DNA of 64,000 nucleotides, taken from an uncultured Duncaniella sp. (lineage in GTDB: Bacteria; Bacteroidota; Bacteroidia; Bacteroidales; Muribaculaceae). The stretch's first letter is position 1. Each line of letters opens with the position of its first letter. Under the pieces are notes generated by a model. The model saw nothing but the letters and a program-made list of their open reading frames with translations. It had not been told where the DNA came from and did no database searches. The DNA is taken from the NCBI GenBank assembly GCA_910589485.1, contig CAJUSW010000002.1:372001-436000 (forward strand), written 5' to 3'. A program made the position numbers and the translations under genes. Below, one piece after another: positions 58,327 through 64,000 of this stretch.

Positions 58327-59343
58327 TCAGGAGGGCAGGTTGAGATACAGATATATAATGTAGGCAACGTAGCAGGCGAGCATCAGCGCACCCTCGGCAC
58401 GGGTGATGGTGCGGCGCTTGTAGAACCAGCCGAACAGCCAGAACAGCAGACTTGCGACGGTGAGCACGCCCAGGTCAGTCAGCCCGATTCCTCCAAACGA
58501 GAGCGGGGTGATGGTGGCGGTGGCACCGAGCACCAGGAAGATATTGAAGATGTTGGAGCCTATCACGTTGCCGAGGCACATGCCCGGAAATCCCTTGGTG
58601 GCAGCCACTATCGAGGTGGCGAGCTCGGGGAGCGAGGTGCCGGCTGCCAGGATGGTGAGGCCGATAAGTCCCTCCGACCAGCCGAGTCCGCGCGCAATGC
58701 CCGATGCTCCGTCGACAAACCATTGTCCGCCCACGATCAGCCCGACGAGTCCGCCCAGGGTGATGAGTATGGCTTTCCACATCGGCATGGGGGCCTTGGC
58801 AGTGGCCTCAGCGCTCTCGCCCGTTGCAGTCCCTGCTCCGGATGCGGCCACCTCGGTGGCCTGACCTTCAGGCGCCTTGCGGGCCGAACTGATGGTATAG
58901 CGCATGAATATCACGAAGAATATCAACAGCAGTATGCCGTCCACGCGGGTTATCGTCATCGGGCCTCCGTCGAGCCACGGCGAGCATCCCATCACCAACA
59001 GCACCACCGACGAGAGTATCACCAGCGGTATCTCGTTGATGAGTATCCCCTGGGTCACCCCTATGGGCTTGATCATGGCCGTCAGTCCCACGATCACGAG
59101 TATGTTGAATATGTTGCTTCCCACGATGTTGCCTATGGCCATCTCAGGCGAGGCATTGATGGCCGAGGTGATCGACACCACAAGCTCGGGTGCGCTGGTC
59201 ATCATCGCCACGATGGTCAGGCCGATGATGAAGTCCGACATGCCGAAACGCTTGGCTATGCCCACCGAGCCGTCCGTCATGTAGTTTGCTCCGGCCAGTA
59301 TCAGCACCAGCCCAACGATCAGTAATCCTATATCAAGTAGCAT
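58327..59343 (-). CDS. Calcium/sodium antiporter (CaCA family, YrbG-like)
   Basis: A 338-residue inner-membrane protein with two related halves. Each carries the ion-binding alpha repeat: MTSAPELVVSITSAIN, AIGNIVGSNIFNILVIVG in the first, GTSLPELATSIVAATKG, CLGNVIGSNIFNIFLVLG in the second. About 10 helices are predicted and the GNxxGSNIFN motif is diagnostic. It exchanges Ca2+ (perhaps with K+) for Na+. No close partner; a terminator follows. Confidence 0.93.
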   Translation of the reverse strand: MLLDIGLLIVGLVLILAGANYMTDGSVGIAKRFGMSDFIIGLTIVAMMTSAPELVVSITSAINASPEMAIGNIVGSNIFNILVIVGLTAMIKPIGVTQGILINEIPLVILSSVVLLVMGCSPWLDGGPMTITRVDGILLLIFFVIFMRYTISSARKAPEGQATEVAASGAGTATGESAEATAKAPMPMWKAILITLGGLVGLIVGGQWFVDGASGIARGLGWSEGLIGLTILAAGTSLPELATSIVAATKGFPGMCLGNVIGSNIFNIFLVLGATATITPLSFGGIGLTDLGVLTVASLLFWLFGWFYKRRTITRAEGALMLACYVAYIIYLYLNLPS

Positions 59344-59404
59344 GGAGATATCAATTAATAATATATGTATGAATGAGATTGTGGATACGCTTTCGGGTCA
59401 CGGC

Positions 59405-60013
59405 TCATCGCTCCGGTATGATGCCGGCATGCCTGAAGAGGGTGGCATAGTATTCGGCCTTCTTCTCGAGGGCGAGCGGATAGGCCCGCGAGGTGGAGGG
59501 CATGCGCCATATGTCGAGCGGGAGGCTCACGTCAGGATGTGTCTCTCCGATCGGCCATGTGGTCATGAGGGTATGGTCCCCCATGCGTGGAGGCTCGGTG
59601 CCGGTGAGTGTCGCTATCACGCCAGCGGCTTTCTCACCGGTGGTGGCGATGGTGTGGCACGATGGGATCTGAGCCAGGAGATCAAAGAGGGGCACCGGGG
59701 TGACGATCTCGAGAAACTTGTCGGAGGCGTTGTCCTTGAGCCGGCGCACCTCGCGCCCGGTGTCGTGGAGCGCGATGCCGTAGCGGTCGAGGGTCTCGCG
59801 GATGAGCGGGAGGTTGAACGACCTGGTAGCCGGATCATACAGATAGTCCTTGTCGCCGTAGATGAGGAGTCCTATTATGCGCCAGAAGTCGTTGGTGCGG
59901 TTGGGGTAGTAGAACTCCATGGCCCAGCGGTGGGGTTGGGGAGGAAATGTGCCCATGATGAGTACGCGGGCGTTCTCGGGCAGATAGGGCGGAAAGGGAT
60001 GGGTCTCGGTCAC
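59405..60013 (-). CDS. Uracil-DNA glycosylase superfamily protein
   Basis: A 202-residue protein of the UDG fold: LIMGTFPPQPHRWAMEFYYPNRTNDFW near residue 20 matches the motif-1 region (GxxPxx...) and RNDFW of the DUF/UDG-like (MUG/TDG-related) family, and SLPLDIWRMPSTSRAYPL fits the SPSxR-like motif-2 loop. It would remove uracil or mismatched bases from DNA. Exact specificity is not evident; family members of this size are often annotated only as UDG-like. Confidence 0.85.
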   Translation of the reverse strand: MTETHPFPPYLPENARVLIMGTFPPQPHRWAMEFYYPNRTNDFWRIIGLLIYGDKDYLYDPATRSFNLPLIRETLDRYGIALHDTGREVRRLKDNASDKFLEIVTPVPLFDLLAQIPSCHTIATTGEKAAGVIATLTGTEPPRMGDHTLMTTWPIGETHPDVSLPLDIWRMPSTSRAYPLALEKKAEYYATLFRHAGIIPER

Positions 60014-60199
60014 GGCGTGAGGGATTTGGATTTTTCTGTTATAGGGAGTTGCTTTTCAGTAACAGGAGCTTATTTTTCTGAAATAAGGACTCACTTGAGA
60101 GCTCTCATTGAGAACCGTACATTCGAACGGCTCACTTTTATTAACCTGTCGGTCATGCTGTTTGTTTACATTCCTGCGGGAAATCAGGGCACGAGTCAT

Positions 60200-60231
60200 A
60201 AAAAATCAAAGCCACAGGATTGCCGGTGGCT
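60200..60231 (-). terminator. Terminator of the efp gene
   Basis: AGCCAC (60210-60215) pairs with GTGGCT (60226-60231); on the minus strand a T-rich run follows (60200-60209). Confidence 0.7.
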
Positions 60232-60268
60232 CTCCTGTAGCTTTGTATTTTCATTGGCGTGGAATGGA

Positions 60269-60835
60269 TTATTCCTTTACGCGCTCCTTGTAAGAACCGT
60301 CGCGTGTGTCGATGACTACCTTGTCGCCGATGTTGCAGAAAAGGGGTACGCGCACCTCGGCACCGGTCTCGAGAGTAGCGGGCTTGAGGGTGTTGGTGGC
60401 GGTATCGCCCTTGATGCCGGGCTCGGTGTAGGTGATCTCGAGTACTACCGAGGTGGGCATTTCGCAGGTGAGGATGGTCTCGCTGGCGGCGTGTACCATG
60501 GCCTCGCAGATGTCGCCGTCCTTGAGGAACTGTACGCCTTCGATGCTTTCGCCGGGGATGATTACCTCTTCCCAGGTCTCGGTGTGGAGGAAGTGGTAGC
60601 CCATATCGTCCTTGTAGCTGTACTGGTAGGGACGACGCTCGATGCGCACTTCGTTGACTTTCACGCCCGAGTTCCAGGTCTTGTCAAGGATGCGGCCTGT
60701 CTGTACGTTCTTGAGCTTGGTGCGAACGAAAGCGGGGCCTTTGCCGGGTTTAACATGGAGGAATTCTACGATGAAGTAGTACTGGCCGTCGATGTCGAGG
60801 CACATGCCGTTTTTGAAATCTGCAGTTGTTGCCAT
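60269..60835 (-). CDS. efp: Translation elongation factor P
   Basis: A 188-residue three-domain protein that relieves ribosome stalling at polyproline. MATTADFKNGMCLDIDGQYYFIVEFLHVKPGKGPAFVRTKL contains the conserved PGKG loop at residues 31-34, whose Lys is the modification site in many bacteria. GVKVNEVRIERRPYQY and PLFCNIGDKVVIDTRDGSYKERV (C-terminal OB domain) follow. Length is normal. It ends a co-directional run with slyD. Confidence 0.97.
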   Translation of the reverse strand: MATTADFKNGMCLDIDGQYYFIVEFLHVKPGKGPAFVRTKLKNVQTGRILDKTWNSGVKVNEVRIERRPYQYSYKDDMGYHFLHTETWEEVIIPGESIEGVQFLKDGDICEAMVHAASETILTCEMPTSVVLEITYTEPGIKGDTATNTLKPATLETGAEVRVPLFCNIGDKVVIDTRDGSYKERVKE

Positions 60836-60908
60836 TGTATATTAAGCTTCGCTTAAGGTTATGGGGTTATTAAGTTTATGAGGTTATTGGGGGTGGGGAG
60901 AGGGTGGA

Positions 60909-61487
60909 TCAGTTGCAGCCGCCGCAGCATCCGCTTCCGCATGATGAGTCGTCGCTGTCGCCGCATCCGCCTCCACAGCCTCCGCATCCGCCTCCGCAAC
61001 GGGAGGGGTGGAGCTCCTCGGGGGTGGCGTCGCGCACGGTCACTACCTTGCCGTTGGCAAAGTGGAGCGAGTGGCCCACGAGGGGGTGGTTGAAGTCCAT
61101 CTTCACGTGGTCGGGGGTTACTTCGAGCACGGTGCCGGTGATCTGGTATCCGTCGGCAGTGAACATGGGCACTTTGGCTCCGGCCTTGATGCGCGAGTCG
61201 AGCTTGCCGTTGTCGTCAAGGAAGAGGTCGCGGCCGAGGGTGGCTACATCGTCGGGGTTGAAGGGGATGGCCTGGTCGGCGGGAACTTCAACGTCGAACG
61301 AGTCGCCCTGCGCGAGTCCGTCGAGGGCTGCTGCGAGGGCTGGGATGAGTCCGGGGGTAACGCCGTAGATGAAGCGCTCGGGTTCGGAGGCCTCTACGGT
61401 GTGTACCTGGGTCTCGGGCTGGCCGGGGAGGGAAGCGTAGAGGTCATAGGCGATCTCTACGTATTTTCCGGGTTGTATCTTTTCCAT
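60909..61487 (-). CDS. slyD: SlyD-like FKBP peptidyl-prolyl isomerase with cysteine/glycine-rich tail
   Basis: A 192-residue protein: FKBP-type core with an IF-insert domain (YVEIAYDLYASLPGQPE, ERFIYGVTPGLIPALAAALDGLAQGDSFDVEVP, HPLVGHSLHFANGKVVTV) and a C-terminal metal-binding tail rich in Cys and Gly (CGGGCGGCGGGCG, CGSGCCGGC). SlyD proteins are folding helpers and bind nickel via this tail. Here the tail is Cys-rich with few His, so metal preference may differ. It lies 73 bp upstream of efp and 35 bp after the zinc-ribbon gene. Confidence 0.92.
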   Translation of the reverse strand: MEKIQPGKYVEIAYDLYASLPGQPETQVHTVEASEPERFIYGVTPGLIPALAAALDGLAQGDSFDVEVPADQAIPFNPDDVATLGRDLFLDDNGKLDSRIKAGAKVPMFTADGYQITGTVLEVTPDHVKMDFNHPLVGHSLHFANGKVVTVRDATPEELHPSRCGGGCGGCGGGCGDSDDSSCGSGCCGGCN

Positions 61488-61522
61488 CTTGAGGTGGAGG
61501 GGGGATTAGTGGGTAAGGGGGA

Positions 61523-62299
61523 TTAGGGCTGGTCGTTGGTTACGCCGGCGAGTTCGGGGTCGATCATGATGCGGCCGCAGTATTCGCACACGATGATTTT
61601 CTTGTGCATCTTGATCTCCATCTGCTTCTGGGGCGGAATGCGGTTGAAGCAACCACCGCAGGCGTTACGCTGAATGTAGACCACGCCGAGGCCGTTGCGG
61701 GCGTTCTTGCGGATGCGTTTGAAGGCGGCGAGGGTGCGGGGGTCGTCGATGCGGGCCTCGAGGTCCTTGGCGTTGGCGCGGAGGATCTCTTCATCCTTCT
61801 TGGTCTCGGAGATGATCTCCTCGAGCTGCTGGCGCTTGTCGGCGAGGATGTGGTTGCGGTCGGTGAGGTTCTCCTCGGCCGATGCGATCTCGGCGGTCTT
61901 GGTGTCGATCTCGCGAGCGTACTGGCCGATGCGTTTTTCGGAGAGCTGGATCTCGAGGGTCTGATACTCGATCTCTTTCGAGAGGAGGTCAAACTCGCGG
62001 TTGTTCCTTACGTTGTCGAGCTGGGTCTTGTAGGTTGCGATCTGCTCCTGGGCTACCTGGATCTTGTTCTGCTCCTGGGCCGAGAGGGAGCGGAGTTCCT
62101 CGATCTCGTGGTTGTACTTCTCGATGCGGGTGTGGAGTCCGGCGATAACGTCTTCGAGGTCACGTACTTCCTCGGGGAGCTCACCGCGGATGGTGCGGAT
62201 GCGGTCGATCTCGGAGAGGATTGTCTGCAGCTCGTAGAGCGAGCGGAGACGGTGCTCTACTGAGTTAGCCTGGTCGATTTTAGCTTGATCTTTGGCCAT
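61523..62299 (-). CDS. Coiled-coil protein with C-terminal C4 zinc ribbon
   Basis: A 258-residue cytoplasmic protein: residues about 5-190 form a long helical coiled coil (DLEDVIAGLHTRIEKYNHEIEEL, NREFDLLSKEIEYQTLEIQL), and about 200-250 a C4 zinc ribbon with Cys pairs in NACGGCFNRIPPQ and VCEYCGRIMIDPEL. This is the zf-RING_7/CdsZ-type family, linked in some pathogens to type III secretion but widespread in non-pathogens with unknown function. It lies between nif3 and slyD in a likely operon. Confidence 0.9.
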   Translation of the reverse strand: MAKDQAKIDQANSVEHRLRSLYELQTILSEIDRIRTIRGELPEEVRDLEDVIAGLHTRIEKYNHEIEELRSLSAQEQNKIQVAQEQIATYKTQLDNVRNNREFDLLSKEIEYQTLEIQLSEKRIGQYAREIDTKTAEIASAEENLTDRNHILADKRQQLEEIISETKKDEEILRANAKDLEARIDDPRTLAAFKRIRKNARNGLGVVYIQRNACGGCFNRIPPQKQMEIKMHKKIIVCEYCGRIMIDPELAGVTNDQP

Positions 62300-62362
62300 A
62301 TGTTGTGATAGTTGTTTTGATTTTTTGCTTGATGGTGGCGGGGAGAGGGATGGGACGGCGGG

Positions 62363-63205
62363 TCACACGTACTGCACAGGCGGGTGCTCGCATGAGGCCA
62401 TATGGACTGCAAAGTTAGGAAATTTTTGGGAAATTATGCGCGAAAAAATTGATTTAGTGCATATTTCGCTTTCAAAGTGCCCGGTGTCGACGATTACGAT
62501 GTCGCGCCCGTAGTCGAGGAAGTCGTGATAGCGGACGTCGGAGGTGATGTAGGCGTCGGCTCCGGCGCGGATGGTGTCGGGGATGAATTCGCCTCCCGAT
62601 CCGCTACAAAGAGCCACGGTGCGGATCAGTGGGGTGTCAGCCGTCGCGGGTTCTTGGTCGTCCGTGGGGATGGTGGTGCCGGCTGGTCCGGGTGTTACGC
62701 GGAGGGCAGGCTGGCGGTAGACCTTCTTTACGAGGTCGATGAGGGCGGGGAGGGTGATACCGGGGCCGGGGAGGGTGCCGATGACGCCGAGTCCGGCCGA
62801 GGGGTCGGAATGTGATGGGGAGAGGGGGCGCATATCGGTGAGGCCGAGGAGGGTGCCGAGGTGGTGGCTGACTCCGCCGGGAGCGCTGTCGAGGGCTGTG
62901 TGGGATGAGTAGACGGCTATGCCGGCGCGGATGGCGTCGACGAGGGCGCGCTGGCCGGGTGTGGAGCCGTCGATGGTGCGCGGACCGCGGAACAGGAGAG
63001 GGTGGTGGGAGATGATGAGGTTGCAACCGAGGGCGCGGGCTTCGGCCACTACGGCGGGGGTGACGTCAAGACACAACATTACCCCCGAGCATTGGCCCGA
63101 GGTGACGGCCTGAGGGGAGATCTGCCACCCCGTGTTGTCCCAGGATTCCTGAAGCGCACGGGGGGCGTATTCCTCCACAGCCTGTACAATGGCTGTAATT
63201 GTCAT
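62363..63205 (-). CDS. Nif3-like dinuclear metal centre protein, short form
   Basis: A 280-residue protein of the Nif3/YbgI family: WDNTGWQISPQ, VMLCLDVTPAVVAEA, NLIISHHPLLFRG, VYSSHTALDSAPGGVSHHLG, VALCSGSGGEFIPD, ADAYITSDVRYHDFLD and IVDTGHFESE hold the His/Glu/Asp metal ligands. Many Bacteroidota versions are about 365 residues with a PII-like insert; this copy is the short form. The ATG shares one base with the stop of aspS, so translation is coupled. Function in the cell is not settled. Confidence 0.93.
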   Translation of the reverse strand: MTITAIVQAVEEYAPRALQESWDNTGWQISPQAVTSGQCSGVMLCLDVTPAVVAEARALGCNLIISHHPLLFRGPRTIDGSTPGQRALVDAIRAGIAVYSSHTALDSAPGGVSHHLGTLLGLTDMRPLSPSHSDPSAGLGVIGTLPGPGITLPALIDLVKKVYRQPALRVTPGPAGTTIPTDDQEPATADTPLIRTVALCSGSGGEFIPDTIRAGADAYITSDVRYHDFLDYGRDIVIVDTGHFESEICTKSIFSRIISQKFPNFAVHMASCEHPPVQYV

Positions 63206-64000
63206 TATTCCTTTTCCTTGAGGTCGAGCTTGATCTGAAGTTCGTCGAGCTGGGTATCGTCGATTGATGCGGGTGCGTCGATCATCATGTCGCGGCCTGA
63301 GTTGTTCTTGGGGAATGCGATGACGTCGCGGATGGAGTCGAGGCCGGCGAGGATGGATACGAAGCGGTCGAAGCCGAAGGCGAGTCCGCCGTGAGGGGGC
63401 GCTCCGTATTTGAAGGCGTTCATGAGGAAGCCGAATTTGTACTGTGCGTCCTCTTCGGAGAGGCCGAGGAGACGGAACATCTTGTCCTGGAGTGTGGCTT
63501 CGTGGATACGGATTGAACCACCGCCGAGTTCGTTGCCGTTAACCACCATGTCGTAGGCAGTGGCGCGCACGGCTCCGGTGTCGGAGTCGAGGAGATGTAT
63601 GTCGTCGGGGTTGGGGGCGGTGAAGGGGTGGTGCATCGCGTAGTAGCGCTGGGTCTCGTCGTCCCACTCGAAGAGGGGGAAGTCCACCACCCAGAGGCAT
63701 GAGAACTTCTGGGGATCGCGGAGGCCGAGGCGTGAGCCCATCTCGAGACGGAGCTCGCAGAGCTGCTTGCGGGTCTTCATTGTGGGACCGGCGAGGATGA
63801 GCATGAGGTCGCCGGGCTGTGCTCCGGCACGGTCGGTCCAGGCGCGGAGGTCGTCCTCGGAGTAGAATTTGGATACTGACGACTTGATGGATCCGTCCTG
63901 CTCGATCTTTACCCACATCATGCCTTTGGCTCCGATCTGGGGGCGCTTCACGAAGTCGGTGAGCTGGTCGAGCTGTTTGCGGGTGTAGGCGGCGCATCCG
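63205..64000 (-). CDS. aspS: Aspartyl-tRNA synthetase, C-terminal part (runs off window)
   Basis: The last about 264 residues are in the window; the N-terminal anticodon-binding domain lies beyond. Class II synthetase motifs are present: LWVVDFPLFEWDDE (motif 2 context), AMHHPFTAPNPDD, GNELGGGSIRIHEATLQ, and motif 3 PPHGGLAFGFDRFVSILAG. KFGFLMNAFKYGAPPHGG is characteristic of bacterial AspS. The insert domain (GAQPGDLMLILAGPTMKTRKQL) marks the bacterial type. Its stop codon overlaps the nif3 start by one base. Confidence 0.97.
   Translation of the reverse strand, partial: GCAAYTRKQLDQLTDFVKRPQIGAKGMMWVKIEQDGSIKSSVSKFYSEDDLRAWTDRAGAQPGDLMLILAGPTMKTRKQLCELRLEMGSRLGLRDPQKFSCLWVVDFPLFEWDDETQRYYAMHHPFTAPNPDDIHLLDSDTGAVRATAYDMVVNGNELGGGSIRIHEATLQDKMFRLLGLSEEDAQYKFGFLMNAFKYGAPPHGGLAFGFDRFVSILAGLDSIRDVIAFPKNNSGRDMMIDAPASIDDTQLDELQIKLDLKEKE

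Noticed and set aside
60234..60248. TAGCTTTG plus-strand -7-like box
   Set aside because: No plus-strand gene follows; chance match.
62410..62417. TAACTTTG minus-strand box inside the nif3 3-prime end
   Set aside because: Could be an internal promoter for the zinc-ribbon gene, but the bases encode conserved Nif3 residues (NFAV), so it may be chance.
1..64000. tRNA or rRNA genes
   Set aside because: No recognisable tRNA cloverleaf or rRNA core was found in the non-coding stretches by eye.

Overview
The window reads as chromosomal DNA of a gut-type Bacteroidales bacterium, most plausibly a Muribaculaceae-like genome. Evidence seen: a SusC/SusD pair with glycoside hydrolases, Bacteroidota -7 promoter boxes (TAnnTTTG) ahead of many genes, no obvious Shine-Dalgarno use, GC-rich coding sequence, and family content typical of the phylum (kinase-less propeller/AraC regulator, BlaI/M56, Rnf, NupG-type transporter, DUF5106). 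The species cannot be named from sequence alone. No tRNA, rRNA or CRISPR array was recognised.

Left part (0-21.5 kb) is a polysaccharide-utilisation region: an ECF sigma start, a frameshifted propeller/AraC regulator, a Panacea-type toxin-antitoxin module inserted between regulator and enzymes, a secreted GH43-GH35 fusion, a LytTR two-component pair with a divergent coiled-coil lipoprotein, susC-susD, and a GH43-GH127-BNR_4 enzyme operon. The enzyme set (arabinofuranosidase-type GH43, beta-galactosidase-type GH35, beta-L-arabinofuranosidase-type GH127) suggests a plant arabinose/galactose-rich glycan such as arabinogalactan protein, extensin or pectic side chain. The GH43-GH35 gene and the GH43 operon share an operator-like sequence the same distance from their -7 boxes.

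The middle (21.5-36.5 kb) holds a second small toxin-antitoxin-like pair (52-aa protein plus GNAT), then housekeeping genes: DUF5106 thioredoxin-like protein, DoxX, mnmA, bifunctional-nuclease family, nucleoside transporter, rsmE, kdsA and a TPR protein. A minus-strand block follows: ruvB, a flippase, a PL10-CE8 pectin enzyme and an SGNH hydrolase.

From 36.6 to 54.6 kb come envelope systems: two paralogous large outer-membrane barrel proteins, the second downstream of BlaI and a BlaR1-like M56 peptidase with a TonB C-terminal domain; an AT-rich cluster with a small secreted cysteine-rich peptide flanked by a BF3164-type propeller lipoprotein and a DUF1573/thioredoxin-like lipoprotein; and a TolC-HlyD-ABC-2 permease export operon. 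A repeat-rich non-coding stretch (54.6-55.3 kb) carries two opposed copies of an element also present at 30.7 kb, with compensatory changes in one hairpin.

The right part (55.3-64 kb), all minus strand, holds rnfDGEA without rnfB and rnfC, a Ca/Na antiporter, a uracil-DNA glycosylase-family protein, and the run aspS (partial)-nif3-zinc ribbon protein-slyD-efp.

Three stretches are clearly AT-richer than their neighbours (both toxin-antitoxin-like modules and the 39.7-42.0 kb peptide cluster), which suggests recent acquisition.
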